Positions 1 through 11,589 of a stretch of DNA of 64,000 nucleotides are shown piece after piece. The translations under genes and the position numbers were made by a program. The DNA comes from Girardinichthys multiradiatus. Its lineage: Eukaryota; Chordata; Actinopteri; Cyprinodontiformes; Goodeidae. The stretch's first letter is position 1. Every line of letters starts with the position of its first letter. The stretch spans positions 24,351,049-24,415,048 of the forward strand of contig NC_061816.1 in NCBI RefSeq assembly GCF_021462225.1, read 5' to 3'. A model generated the notes under the pieces. It worked only from the letters and a program-made list of their open reading frames with translations. It made no database searches and was not told where the DNA came from.

Positions 1-1033
1 TTCCTGGTTTGCTAAATGGACGCACGGATTGGATCATGTGTCCAAAGGGGGAATGCTGGGTATGGTTAAAAAATATTGATCTTCAAATGGGTTTTCAGTA
101 GTAGCTGAAAATTATTGTAAAAGATGTTTGATCTGTGCTTCTCATAACCCCTCCAGGGTTCCTGCACAATCACAAGCGGCACATCCACCTCCACAGTTCC
201 CATTTCAGCACTTGATGATGGATTTCATTGAGTTGACACCTGCTGAAGGGAAGAAATATTGTTTGGTGATCGTGGATATGTTTTCTAAATATATTGAAGC
301 GTTTCCAACAAAACACGCAGACAGCAGTGCTGTTGCGAAGTCTTTGTTGACAGAGATTCTTCCCCGTTGGGGGGTCCCAGAGGTGATTTCCAGTGATAAC
401 GGGACACATTTTGTTAACAAAGCTTTGCAAGAAATTAGTAAGCTTCTAGGTTTCCAGTTGAAGACACATTGTGCTTACCACCCACAATCAGGTGGAGCAG
501 TAGAACGAGAAAATGGAACAATAAAGAGTAAGTTGGCTAAATGCTGTGAAGAAACAGGGTTGTCCTGGCCAAAAGCTCTCCCTCTGGTTCTTATGTATAT
601 GCGGATGAGAAATGGATCCAGAGCTAATTTGAGTCCTTTTGAAATCCTTTTCGGGAGACCTGCAAATACAGGGGGAAGACTGAGTACTAACCTAAGCACA
701 CTAACAACTGCTCATTTTGAAAATTCTATGTTGGAATATTGTAAGGTTCTGTCATGTTCTCTCTCACTCACCCATCAGACGGGGAAAGCTGCCTTACCCC
801 CAGTAGCTGACAGACCCCTGCACCAGTTCCAGCCAGGACAGTGGGTGCTGATTAGAGATACCAGGAGACGTCACTGGAGAGACAAACGGTGGAGAGGTCC
901 GTTTCAAATTCTGCTGGTGACTCACACTGCCGTAAAGGTCCAGGAACGTGACACCTGGGTCCATTTTACGCACTGCAAGGTGTTCACTGAAACACCACCT
1001 GAGCAGCATTCTGGTTCTGAACCTCCTACCTAG
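1..1033 (+). pseudogene. endogenous retrovirus pol fragment: integrase
   Basis: This is the 3' end of a retroviral pol gene entering from the left edge. At 1-127 a His/Cys zinc-binding region is recognisable (DHVSKGG, then YCKRCLICASHN) but contains a stop near 77. From 128 the frame is open: the catalytic core has the three acidic residues in MMDFIEL, SSDNGTHFVN and GGAVERENG, and a C-terminal domain of gammaretrovirus type (GQWVLIRDTRRRHWRDK). It is followed by an eroded env region and an LTR in the same orientation. The type is gamma/epsilon-like by the C-terminal domain; I cannot place it more precisely. It is not intact, because the zinc region is interrupted and the 5' half lies outside the window. 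Confidence 0.85.
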
Positions 1034-1849
1034 AGGAGCTTCCAATGACCGCCCACCTGTACCAGTGTGGTAACAGGGCAGCTTGAAGCGCAGAAGCCAC
1101 TCAGGAGAGGCAGTAGGATTTTAGTTTTTTTTGTTTTTTAAGTTGTGTTTATAATTATTTTTCTTTGGAAAAAGCTGTTTGCTTTCTGTACCAGAAGAAA
1201 GGACATTCCACTTCAGGGACACGATGCAGTTAAATGGAAGATGTTCTGTTCTGATGCTAATAATTGGTATTGCAAGTATTTTTATTACTCCTGTGTTCAT
1301 TTGGGAAAAGGTACTGCAAAGACAATGTATGGCTAATCTGAGGAATTATGCTAATAATACTCATCAGCGGATTCGAAGAGAGATTCATCACTTTCCTGAC
1401 TACTATGATCATACTGATACATTTTTCCATGTTGAAGGTTGATAAGGATGTCGACTTAATTTCTGTTTGTACTGATTGTGATGATTCTGCATTTGAGATG
1501 GCAGATGGTATGGATAACAATGGATTTTATGTTGCTTAAGATGCTTTAATGATGTGCGAACTCTAAATTGTTTGGGGAGTTACTACTGATGTTCAGCAAT
1601 TTAGTGGTATACATGGAGTTTTGGTGGTTTATTTTTTTGCGGTGTTGTTATTCTTGTTCTTTCAGTTTTGTTTTCCTGGTGATTTGCGAACCTTAGCTCT
1701 TAGAGATGGCCATGACTATACGGCGTTTGATTTATATATATATTATTTATTTATTTATTTATTTTTTTTATTTTATTTTGATTATTTTTCTGGGTGTTGG
1801 TTTGCTAGAATTTTTTTTATATGATTGTCTTGTAATCACAAGGGGGGAG
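1034..1849 (+). pseudogene. eroded envelope region of the retrovirus, with polypurine tract
   Basis: Between integrase and LTR there is no long frame. A short frame at about 1224-1442 begins with a hydrophobic leader-like stretch (LMLIIGIASIFITPVFIW), as expected for the start of an env product. A second hydrophobic segment at about 1733-1830 lies in an (ATTT)n/T-rich tract and may be the remains of the membrane anchor or mere low complexity. Most of env is absent. The tract AAGGGGGGAG at about 1840-1849, directly before the LTR, is a polypurine tract. Confidence 0.45.
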
Positions 1850-2238
1850 TGTGGTGGAAATTCTTGCAGTAAGTGTTCCAATGTGTATGACCTTTTTTAT
1901 CTCACTCCTCAGAACATCTGTGTTAGAGGAAGAAGCTGTAAAAGCCATTATCAGAAGTTTAATGGTTAAGACCCATATTTTAGGGTGATGTCAGGAAGGG
2001 CAGTTAGGTCTGTTCCTAGATAACCTTGTCACCTTTGAACTCAAGAAAGGTCTGGGCCATAAAACACAGACTCTTTGAAGTTGAGATAACACTGTCATGT
2101 TTGGTATAAATACTGTCTGTAAATAGTGTCCGGGGCTCTGCTTAACTGACTTGCTCAGTGACATAGTCATTCAAATGCTGAATGCCTTTGAATAAAACTT
2201 ATAAAGACAAAGTCCGGATTTTTTCTTGTTGTGAGTCA
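1850..2238 (+). repeat. 3' LTR of the left-edge endogenous retrovirus
   Basis: The LTR begins TGTGGTGGAAATTC right after the polypurine tract. It contains a TATA-type box (TATAAATA near 2106), a short R-like interval and AATAAA near 2191. It ends near GTGAGTCA, where L2-like LINE coding sequence begins. The 3' boundary is estimated because the partner LTR is outside the window, so no TSD can be read. Confidence 0.6.
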
Positions 2239-3835
2239 ACTTCTCTCCACTTTGATAAGAAAATTCCACAACAGTACTTTAAAGCAAAATGTTAGGAAAT
2301 TGGAGAGAAAATGGCGCTCTACACACCTAGAGGATTCCTACTTAATCTGGAAAAATAGCCTACTGTTGTTTAAAAAGACACTTTGCCAAGCCAGAACAGC
2401 TTATTTCTCATCATTAATAGAAGAGAACAAGAATAATCCCAGGTTTCTTTTTAATTACATTTGTTAAATTTACACAGAGTCATAGCTCTGTTGAGTCATC
2501 CATTCCCTTAGCTCTCAGCAGTCATGACTTTATGGGATTCTTTTTAAATAAAATTGATTCTATTGAAAATAAAATCATTGACATACTCCCGAAGATGATT
2601 ACTTCATCCTCAGCAGGTGAGACAACATTGGAAGTAACTGTAGAACCTGATCTATGTTTGGACTGTTTTGATCATGTGGACATTCCTGAGTTATCAAACA
2701 TATTAGCTTCATCTAAACCTTCAACTCCTATGTTAGACTCAATCCCAACCAAATTATTTAAGGAAGCGTTCCCTCTGATTACCACCTCCATTTTAGATAT
2801 GATTAATCTATCCTTAGTAAATGGATATGTACCACAAGCTTTTAAGGTAGCTGTAATTAAACATTTACTTAAGAAACCTTTGCTTGATCGAGATGACTTG
2901 AAAAATTACAGACCTATATCCAATCTTCCGTTCTTATCTAAAATTCTTGAGAAAATAGTTGCTTATCAAATGTGTGAGCATTTACACAGCAATGACCTGT
3001 TTGAAGAGTTTCAGTCAGGTGTTACAGCTTATCATAGCACTGAAATAGCTCTGCTAATGATATTCTCATAGCACTGAAATAGCTCTGCTAATGATATTTT
3101 CCTAGCCTCACAGAATGGACTTGTGTCTGTACTTGTTCTGTTAGGTCTCAGTGCTGCATTTAATACAGTCGATCACAATATTCTCTTAGAAAGGCTGGAA
3201 TATGCTGTAGGGATCAGGAGAACACCACTAGGCTGGTTTAAATCGTATTTGTCTGACAGATTTCAGTTTGTTCATGTAAATGATAAATCATCTTTAAACT
3301 CCAGGGTTAATTGTGGACCACAGGGTTCAGTACTTGGGCCAATTCTCTTTACTATGCTTTAATATGTTTCCAATGGGTAAAATTATCAGGCAGCACAGGA
3401 TAAATTTTCACTGTTACACTGATGATACTAAGCTTTACTTATCCATAAATCCTGATGAGCCCAACCAGTTAGATAGACTACAAGCATGTCTTGAAGACAT
3501 AAAACTTGGATGACTTTAAATTTTCTGCTTCTAAATTCAGACAAGACAGAAGTTGTTGTCTTTGGACAGGACTCTTTGAAAAGGAAACTGCTTAGTCAAT
3601 CACTTAACCTGGATGGCATTAAATTGACCTCCGGTAATAAAGTAAAAAACCTTGGTGTTATTTTTGACCAGGACATGTCATTTAAATCCCATATTAAACA
3701 GGTTTTTTTTCACCTCCAAAACATTGCCAAAATTAGAAATATCCTATCCAGGAGTGACGCTGAAAAACTAGTCCATGCATTTAATACTTCAAGGCTGGAC
3801 TAATGTAGTTCTTTACTATCAGGTTACTATAAACC
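2239..3835 (+). mobile_element. L2-like LINE, copy 1 (degenerate reverse transcriptase)
   Basis: Four broken frames together give a non-LTR reverse transcriptase. 2231-2467 is the region before the RT. 2532-3071 holds RT blocks (LKNYRPISNLPFLSKILEKI … FQSGVTAYHSTE). 3123-3362 has LGLSAAFNTVDHNIL and GPQGSVLGPILF. 3313-3513 has the YTDDTKLY catalytic box. 3510-3803 is the C-terminal part (NSDKTEVVVFG, KNLGVIFDQDM). Stops, frameshifts and a 34-bp tandem duplication make it non-functional. The jockey-superfamily/L2 assignment is from motif style. Confidence 0.75.
3032..3099 (+). repeat. 34-bp perfect-to-near-perfect tandem duplication inside L2 copy 1
   Basis: The unit TCATAGCACTGAAATAGCTC… occurs at 3032-3065 and again at 3066-3099 with a single terminal difference. 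It duplicates the codons after AYHSTEIALL and breaks the RT frame. Confidence 0.85.
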
Positions 3836-5045
3836 CATTCAAGTGCTGGGTAATTGCATAGAAGAAATCATTGCATGGATGTGCCAAAATCTTCTTCAGC
3901 TGAATCAAAACAAAACTGAAGTAATAATCTTTGGACAAGAGGAAGAGCGTTTAAAAGTTAGCACACAGCTTCAGTTAATACAGCTAGAAACCACCAATCA
4001 GGTTCGAAATCTGGGTGTAGTGATGGATTCAGACCTGAACCTCAAGAGGCACATAAAGACAGTAACAAGGTCAGCCTTCTATCACCTAAAGAACATCTCA
4101 AAGATTAAAAGACTAATATCTCAGCAGGACCTTGAAAAATTAATTAATGCGTTCATCTTTAATAGAATTGATTACTGCAACGTGTCTTCACAGGTCTGCC
4201 TAAAACGTCGATCAGACAGCTGCAGTTGATGCAGAATGCTTCTGCCCACGTCCTCACTAAAACAAAGCAAGTGGAGCACATCACCCCGGTTCTAAAGTTC
4301 TTACACTGGCTCCCTGTAGGTCAAAGAAATGACTTTAAAATACTTCTGTTAGTCTATAAATCACAGAATGGCTTAGCACCAAAATACATTACAGACTTGT
4401 TGTCAGTGTATCAACCACCCAGACCTCTCAGGTCTTCTGGCTCAAATCTACTCTGCATACCCAGAACCAAACATGGAGAAGCAGCTTTTAGTTCTTATGC
4501 TCCACTAATCTGGAATAAACTTCCATAAAACTGGAAAAGCGCTGAAACCCTAAGTTGCTTTAAATCAAGATTAAAAACGTATTTGTTTAGAGTGGCCTTT
4601 GAATGTGTTATCTAAACATTATTTGTTACATTTTCAGTCCAACTTTCCTTTCATTTTCTTCTCCATCATTCTACGCTCTTTATGCAGGCGACTGTAGCTC
4701 AGTAGGAAGAGTAGTCATCTTGCAATCAGAAGGTTGTGGGTTCAATTCCAACTTCCTCCTGCCATATGTCGATGTGCCCCTGGGCAAGGCACTTAACCTC
4801 AAGTTGCCTACCCATCTGCGTATCGGTGTGTGAGCGTTAGTGAGTGTGATTGGGTGAATGTGGCTCTAGTGTAAAGTGCTTTGAGTGGTCTGTATGACTG
4901 GAAAAGCGCTATTTAAGTTCAGTCTATTTACCATTTTTTTAATTACCTCTGTTGTTTGATTTTCTGTATCATTGTAATTTTTTTCCTTATGTACAGTGCC
5001 TTGAGTGCCTTGTTGCTGAAAAGCGCTATATAAATAAACTTGACT
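3836..5045 (+). mobile_element. L2-like LINE, copy 2 (3' part), hosting a SINE
   Basis: A second, diverged copy of the same C-terminal RT region starts abruptly: LNQNKTEVIIFG and RNLGVVMDSDLNLKRHIK at 3843-4229 parallel the end of copy 1. It continues in a shifted frame at 4226-4528 (LQLMQNASAHVLT region, ITPVLKFLHWLPV, APLIWNKLP). The 3'UTR is split by a SINE (4686-4935) and resumes to a tail GAAAAGCGCTATATAAATAA at about 5020-5040. Confidence 0.7.
4686..4935 (+). mobile_element. tRNA-headed SINE with an L2-like tail
   Basis: The 5' end GCGACTGTAGCTCAGTAGG carries a pol III A box, and GGTTCAATTCC near 4739 is a B box. It looks like a tRNA-derived head followed by a fish-type body (TGCCCCTGGGCAAGGCACTTAA). 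The tail GGAAAAGCGCTATTTAAGTT resembles the 3' end of the surrounding L2 element, which suggests it borrowed L2 machinery. It sits inside the L2 3'UTR. No clear target-site duplication was found. Confidence 0.75.
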
Positions 5046-5065
5046 TATCAGGATGTCCACAAAAT

Positions 5066-5175
5066 GCAGTTAATTCAGTTCAATTCAGCTCAAAAATACT
5101 TTATTAATCCCAAAGGGAAATTAAATGTTGTAGCTCATTATGTAGGTTTCTTCAAAGAGCCGTTGTAGATGCTGA
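5066..5175 (-). mobile_element. Rex1-like LINE 3' tail fragment, antisense
   Basis: The stretch containing CTTTATTAATCCCAAAGGGA and the following ~70 bp resembles the antisense 3' end of a Rex1-type LINE. It is short and bounded on both sides by L2-like sequence. Confidence 0.4.
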
Positions 5176-5182
5176 TGGCTGA

Positions 5183-6520
5183 TTCAAGCCTTCAGCTGAT
5201 TCAAAATGCTGCAGCAAGAGTTCTGATGAAAATTCAAAAGAGAGATTATATTTCTCCTATTTTAGCTTCCCTTCAATGGCTCCCTGTTCAATCCATAATA
5301 TAACTTAAAATTATCCTTCTCACATATAAAGCCCTTAATGATCTAGCTCTATCATCATCAGAAATCTGATTGTTCCACATATTCCTAACAGAGCACTTCG
5401 TTCTCAGACTGCAGGTTTACTGGTGGTTCCTAGAGTCTCTAGGAGTACAATGGGAGGGAGATCCTTTAGTTATCAGACTCCTCCCCTTTGGAACCAGCTC
5501 CCAGTTTTAGTCCGTGAGGCAGACACCCAGTCTACTTTTAAGGCTAGGCTTAAAACTTTACTTTTTGATAAAGCTTATAGTTAGAGTGCCTTAGGTTATC
5601 CTGAGTTATCTATGTAGTTATGCTGCTATAGGCTTAGGCTGCTGGAGGACATAATGAACACTTTCACTCTCTCTGTTAAATTCTCATTCTACTCTCCAAT
5701 TTTGCATTATTTGCTGTTATTTCAGCTTTTAACTTTATGTTCTCTCTCTTTTCTCTTCCTAGAAGCTACACCTGGCCTGACTCTGTGTCTACCTGTGACA
5801 CCTTCATGGAGGAGGGCATCGTCCAAGCTTCTACTGGCAACAACTTAATGCTCACCTTCTACTGACTGGCCCTGTCTTTTGGTGTTTAACCCTAACTCTC
5901 TCCTAGACATAGCTACTGACTGAGCTTTTACTGTGACTAATTATATGTGCTCTCTTTCATACTCTAACCTTGAAAACTGGCTCAGAGTTTATCTGTTCTT
6001 TCTTTCTAGATGAAACGACTAAAGGAGCTACATCCATTAACATTTACTTTTCTTTCCCATAGAAAGTACTCCTGGATCAGTGCTTCTGTGTTCTTTTTGT
6101 GTCTGCTCAGTTCTCTCAAACCCCCAGTTGGTCGTGGCAGATGGCCGCTCACACTGAGCCTGGTTCTGCTGGAGGTTTCTTCCTGTTAAAAGGGAGTTTT
6201 TCCTCTCCACTGTTGCTACATGCTACATGCTTAGTATGAGGGATTGCTGCAAAGTCAATTCCAGAAACTGTCTACCGTCATGACATGCTCATCCAGGAGG
6301 AGTGAATGCTGCAAGTCACTGACTCGATGGAATCTGCTGGGTTTCCTTAGATAGAAAAACCTTTTATCCAATTTGAATAAATAACTGAATCTGACTGCAC
6401 TGTTCAATGGTTAGGAGTAATTGGAATGTATGTACCTGACTTTGTGAAGTGCCTTGAGACAACATGTGTTGTGAAATGGCGCTATATAAATAAAGTAAAT
6501 TGAACTGAATTGAATTGACA
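5183..6520 (+). mobile_element. L2-like LINE 3' end, third copy, with long 3'UTR
   Basis: The start encodes LQLIQNAAARVLMKIQKRD and ISPILASLQWLPVQ, the C-terminal RT-flanking region, then degenerates. A long 3'UTR follows, with the block around GGTCGTGGCAGATGGCCGCT (about 6130-6150), seen again inverted at 11425-11585. It ends GGCGCTATATAAATAAAG plus a short TTGAAC/TTGAAT repeat tail. No complete frame remains. Confidence 0.75.
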
Positions 6521-8012
6521 TTTTAAGGTCCTTCAGACATTGCTGACTGTCAACAAAACCGTACAAAAAGCACCGTTCTCTTTGCAGCACCCCCACATGT
6601 CTCATACCATAACAAACTAGAGACACTCACCTTTATAACAAGGCATAACTTATCTTTCTAGCTCCTTCTCTGGTGCAAGCAAATGCACATTACAGTCTGC
6701 TGGTTGCTGTCCACTGGCTGCTAACCTGTGTGCTACTCTGTTAGCTTCCAGTTATGTTTGCAACTGTACAGTTTGATGATACATAGGGTAAATGTCATAA
6801 CCAAAGGCTATGTCATATGCAGAAGGACTCATACAATGCAAATCACCATGTGATTTGACCAGATTCCCTGTTATTTTCTTTTTTATGAGGTGAAAAACAC
6901 ATTTGGGAAAGTTTTGCATAACTGTCATTTTTGCCTGGCACATTGCCTTCTAAAACTTTTGTGGAACATATATGCTTCAACTTATTCAGTCCAGATTTGC
7001 TGCAGTTATAGTGAAGATGTGGATGAATGCAACCTGGGGGTTCTCCTAGGAATTCCAAACCATTTGCATATTGTTTTACAATGTTTATGCAATGTTTATT
7101 TAGAAAAAACTTTTGGCGAGGCTCAAACAAATTTTATTTTTTCTTTGTTTAATCAAAAATAAATCAGACATAGTAACGAGTAAGTTACAATTGTGGTTCC
7201 ACATGAAAAATATTCTTTTATGTCCTACCTTTACACAGGTACCAAAAGTTTGAATGTAGGCCTTATAACTGCGGAGCTATACGTCATTTATTTAAGGTAT
7301 GTAATTTTGGTTGGAAATTGCTCTAAAACGTCTTAGGGCTTAACAGGTTAATTACAGCTACCTTAAAAGCCTGTTGTACATACCTGTATACTAAGAATCA
7401 ATTAATTATATCTAAAATGTGGGGGTAATCAAAGGCCTTAAATAATTTGGTAGGGATTGGGTCTTTCATTTAAGTTGAAGGTTTAGATGAAGATAACATA
7501 TGTTAACTCAGAAAGCTGAACTGCATCAAAACATTATAAAACAGGTTCTACAGCTATGAACTGTGAACAAGAACATCAATTTGTAAAAGAGTAGAAATGA
7601 AAACACTACCCTCTGCTTTGTGATACTGAGGAAACTAAAAATGGAACAGATTCTTTAAAAGTTGTTACAGCATTGTCTGATAAATTTCTACTACTATTTA
7701 TAATCTACAATAATGAAATGGTCTGTCAGGGGCAGAGTAATCGGTTAAACTATAAAATGGTCAGATAGGACATGGTTAGAAGGAAATACGGTTATGTGTT
7801 CACACTCCATGCCATGTTTCACCACAAGGTCTAGAGTATGAAGACAGGATAGAGTAGGTCTGCAGATATTTTGAGGAAAGCCAGTGAAATCTAAGACAGC
7901 ATTAAAAGACAACATTTATGTTATAATTTTTAGTGTGAAAATGAATGTTTAAATCCCCAACTATAAGGACCTTATCAGTATCTAACTTTAATCAGATATA
8001 CAATCTGAGAAC
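6521..8012. other. anonymous non-coding interval
   Basis: This is A/T-rich sequence with only short chance frames. I see no recognisable exon, RNA gene or transposon motif. Confidence 0.5.
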
Positions 8013-8017
8013 TTGGG

Positions 8018-8200
8018 CGTGGCACTGTTGGTGTGGGGTGAAGGCGCGCGACCATGTGCACAGGCTATAGTCCTCGAGGCGGCTGTCCCGGGTTCGAGTC
8101 CCGGACCCGGCGACATTTGCCCCTCTCTGTACCTCTCTTTCCATTCTGCCTACTGTCAAAAAATACAAATGAAGGCCACTAGTGCCAAAAAAATATCTTT
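8018..8200 (+). mobile_element. tRNA-derived SINE (copy A)
   Basis: It has a GGTTCGAGTCCCGGACCCGG B-box region, a degenerate A box near 8028, a C/T-rich body (CCTCTCTGTACCTCTCTTTCC) and an A-rich end (GAAGGCCACTAGTGCCAAAA). The same element occurs at 22925-23130, so it is a dispersed family, not a functional tRNA gene. This copy is damaged in its head. Confidence 0.75.
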
Positions 8201-10136
8201 AAAAAAATCTGAGAACTTATCTAAAATTGAGAGGAAGGGCTTGGTGGACAATACAAAACAACAAGCAGAAGTGGTTTTAGTACTTTGCAATTTTGATGAT
8301 AATTTAGCTAATATCCATCTGCTTTCTAAGGGTTAGATATTGAAAAGAATTGTAGTTTTTAATGGGCCTGGGATTGGTCAATAAATCTGACTGAAAGATG
8401 GTTGCCTCCTCCTTGCCCACTATTTCGAGGAATATGAAAATTATAATAATAAGAAGGAGTTTACTTTTTATACTAATTTAATCCTCTTGCTGCAGTCGGG
8501 GTTCTGTGAGACAAAATAAATTAATCTGAATATGTACTGACTAAAATCTGTTTGAGATGTGGTGAGATGACTTTAAATTATTCGTGCTAGAAAACCCACA
8601 TATGTCCCTGAATTAAAACAATTAAAAAGTGGGACAAATTGTTATGTAAAAAACCCATTATCAGTGTTACCGAAAAGTCAAGAACAGATGAAATCTAAGT
8701 GGAAAAAACAATTTGACTATGGCTTTACGATGTCATACACTCCAGTGGGATTCAGTGACAATGGGGACAATGACACAAAAACACGAGGTCAAGCCTTCTC
8801 AATAGTAGATAACTTTGTTGGAATTATTATTATCAATAAGTATAATTAAAAATCATAATTTGACAATATTAATTTCTTAACCAAAATCCTCATTTATGAA
8901 TCGAGACCAGAGATGTCTTCTGGTGTTGTAATTGTGGCTCAACACCTTTGATAATTACAACCGTTAAATACTCAGTAATAATTAATAACTATTACCAGAG
9001 ATGTCACTGTTTAATCGACCGTTTCTACCAAAACGTGTTACATTTGTAATCTTCGTCCTCTGGCCTCCTTGGTGAAAGGGAAAATATGATCTGACCATCA
9101 AAGTCGACTAGGACAAAACAAAGTGGCTCCTTGAAACTCCGTGGTTTTTTAGTTACGTGTTAAACTCACGTCTTCGATCGGCAAAATGAAATTTCTGGCC
9201 TTCTTAGTCCAGAAACCTCTTTTATGAATTCTTCGTTGGCCAACGAGAGAGAATAAATGAAATCCACTCGGGACTCTTCTCCAGGTGATGCTTCAGATGT
9301 TGGTGACCGTGTCACGATCTCCAGCTGAAGGCAAATGGTGGATCGTCTCATCCTCTGTTATATAGTTGACGTGGCCTCAGGGTTACGACGCCCCTGTCTT
9401 ATCAAGCACGGGGCAGATGGGATGTTTAGGCACGGGCTGTCCTGGATACAAAATGGCCAAAAACGCCAGGAGGCCTGGTGGCGTCCAGCAACGTGCAAAT
9501 GGTCCAATAGTCAGCAAACAAGTGGTCCAACAACTTCCTTACATTTGAGCCACACCTCTTGCTTTATGCTAAGGACTTATTGAGGAGACGAAACAACAGG
9601 TGGGCATTTTATTTGTTTATTTACCTGGGATTACGTACAGAAAACATTGAGCTCAAAGAGCAAAGATGTACTGCAGCAGATTATAGCTTTTTTCCAGATA
9701 ATACCCATCTGCTGTTTCAGTGATACGTACAAGAAAGATCAATAAGGAATATAACAACAATAAATTAAAAGATAAAGAAGGGCGTTATAATGAATAACTT
9801 TGAAGATCAAGTACACAACACTGATGATACTGTTGTGTTTTCTTCTCTAGGGATTTTAAAGCTTGTATGTAAATCAACTCAATAGGCTTCAGGGTTGTTT
9901 TGCTATCTTGTGACCAAGTTAAGATACATTCAAGGAAATGAGACAGAATCAATTAATCTATATTATTTCTTTAGCATTTTTTCATGTGTATAAATGACTG
10001 CGTCATCTGCGTAAATCTGAATTATTACATTGTCACATACTGACAAGAGATCATTTATTTACACTATATTGCCTAAAGTATTTGTCGGTCTACTGTTGAT
10101 GAAGATTTCGGTACCTTGGATAAGACATAACCTGAT
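8201..10136. other. anonymous interval with an unclassified block at about 8880-9600
   Basis: Most is A/T-rich with no gene. From about 8880 to 9600 composition and character change: GC-richer blocks (for example around 9380-9510) and a repeated ACCAGAGATGTC at 8905 and 8995. It could be an old LTR or a host segment; nothing in it is diagnostic. Confidence 0.35.
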
Positions 10137-10497
10137 ACTCTGTGTGCCCTAAAACAGTAACCACCCCCTCTCCCTCTCACTTAATCTATGGCCTAATTTA
10201 CAATCAGGGCCTGGAAAAAATAAATCTACAGATGGCTCTGTTTGTTCCATGGTTGGAACTTCCAGGAAAAGAGTCCCAGATAAGCATGTCACTGTATAAG
10301 GGCTTCAGTTCCAAGAATTACAACTGATTCTGCTTTTTGCCTCAGGAGGGGGCCTTGGCTTCACAGGGATTACTGTGAACCTGTTATAAAAGATTGCTCC
10401 TTGTTTGTCTAGTTAGAACAGTTTTGGCAGAGCTCTTGAATACTGCTATAAAATTGTTCCCCCTTGCAAGGTTATTAATAAAGCTTGATAGTATAGT
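10137..10497 (+). repeat. LTR-like block (solo or truncated LTR), tentative
   Basis: A TATA-type box (GTTATAAAAG near 10381) is followed about 95 nt later by AATAAAGCTTG near 10478, the spacing expected of promoter and polyadenylation signals in a retroviral LTR. A candidate 5' end TGTGTGCCC lies near 10140. No partner LTR or TSD is visible, so the call is provisional. Confidence 0.35.
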
Positions 10498-10506
10498 GTA
10501 TGAAGG

Positions 10507-11205
10507 AGCTGGGATGAGAATCAGCTCCTCCAAGTCGGAGGCCATGGTACTCGAACTGAAAAGGGTGGTTTGTCCTCTTCAGGTTGGGGGGGGGGACTTC
10601 CTGCCTCAAGTGGAGGAGTTCAAGTATCTCGGGGTCTTGTTCACAAGTGAGGGAAGAATGGAGCGGGAGATCGACAGACGGATTGGTGCAGCTGCCGCAG
10701 TAATGGGGGCGCTGTGCTGGTCCATTGTGGTGAAGAGAGAGGTGAGCCGAAAAGCGAAGCTCTCAATTTACTGGTCGGTCTACGTTACTTTGGGTCATGA
10801 CCGAAAGAACAAGATCCCGGATACAAGCGGCTGAAATGAGCTTCCTCTGTAGGGTGGCCGGGCACTCCCTTAGAGATAGGGTGAGGGGCTCGGAGTAGAG
10901 CCGCTGCTCCTCCACATCGAGAGGAGCCAGTTGAGGTGGCTCGGGCATCTATACCAGATGCCTCCTGGACGCCTTCCTTGGGAGGTGTTCCAGGCAGGTC
11001 CCACCGGGAGGAGGCCCAGGGGACGGCCCAGGACACGCTGGAGGGACTATGTCTCTCGGCTGGCCTGGGAACACCTTGGGCTCCCCCTGGAGGAACTGGA
11101 GGAGGTGTCTGGAGAGAGGGACATCTGGGCGTCTCTGTTGAGTCTGCTGCCCCCGCGACCCGGTCCCGGATAAAGCGGAAGATGACGAGTACGAGTATAA
11201 GCTCT
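10507..11205 (+). mobile_element. I/Nimb-like LINE, 5'-truncated 3' end (copy 1)
   Basis: The frame 10394-10834 encodes MRISSSKSEAMVLELKRVVC and VEEFKYLGVLFTSEGRMERE, the part just after the RT active site. 10931-11173 encodes LRWLGHLYQMPPGRLPWEVF, GRPRTRWRDYVSRLAWEHLG and EVSGERDIWASLLSLLPPRP, the C-terminus. A frameshift separates them. The 3' end AAGCGGAAGATGACGAGTAC matches the tail of the longer copy at 59657-63240. The clade name is my best reading of fish families and may be off. Confidence 0.75.
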
Positions 11206-11424
11206 CTGTGGTTCTATAAATCTGACTCAATTAATAGATAGCCCTTCTTGGCTAAATATAAAATGATCCACTTTCAAACAAATTCTAGTGTGGTTCGCTC
11301 CTGCTGTGAATGCAAATCTGCCTCAATCCGACCCAACTACGGAAAACATATGTTTTTTATTTATTTAACAAGCTACTTTAGCAGAGAATGTTATACTGAA
11401 ATCTTACCTGAACTGCGATCTGAA

Positions 11425-11585
11425 CTGCGACAGTGGAGAGGAAAAACTCCCTTTTAACAGGAAGAAACCTCCAGCAGAACCAGGCTCAGTGTGAGCGGCC
11501 ATCTGCCACGACCGACTGGAGGTTTGAGAGAACAGAACAGAGCAGAGAAGAAAAAAGAACACAGAAGCAGAACACAGAAGCACTA
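11425..11585 (-). mobile_element. L2-like 3'UTR fragment, inverted
   Basis: GAAAAACTCCCTTTTAACAG, then CCGGCC-type sequence through GCGGCCATCTGCCACGACC, is the reverse complement of the L2 3'UTR block at about 6120-6220. It is a truncated antisense copy. Confidence 0.75.
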
Positions 11586-11589
11586 CTTT

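Noticed and set aside
1621..1969. Hydrophobic ORFs near the first LTR as a host membrane protein
   Set aside because: They arise in a T-rich (ATTT)n tract just before a retroviral polypurine tract. At most they are env remains.
8085..8105. tRNA gene (B box GGTTCGAGTCCC)
   Set aside because: No complete cloverleaf. The box sits in a SINE with a second copy at 22925 and an A-rich tail.
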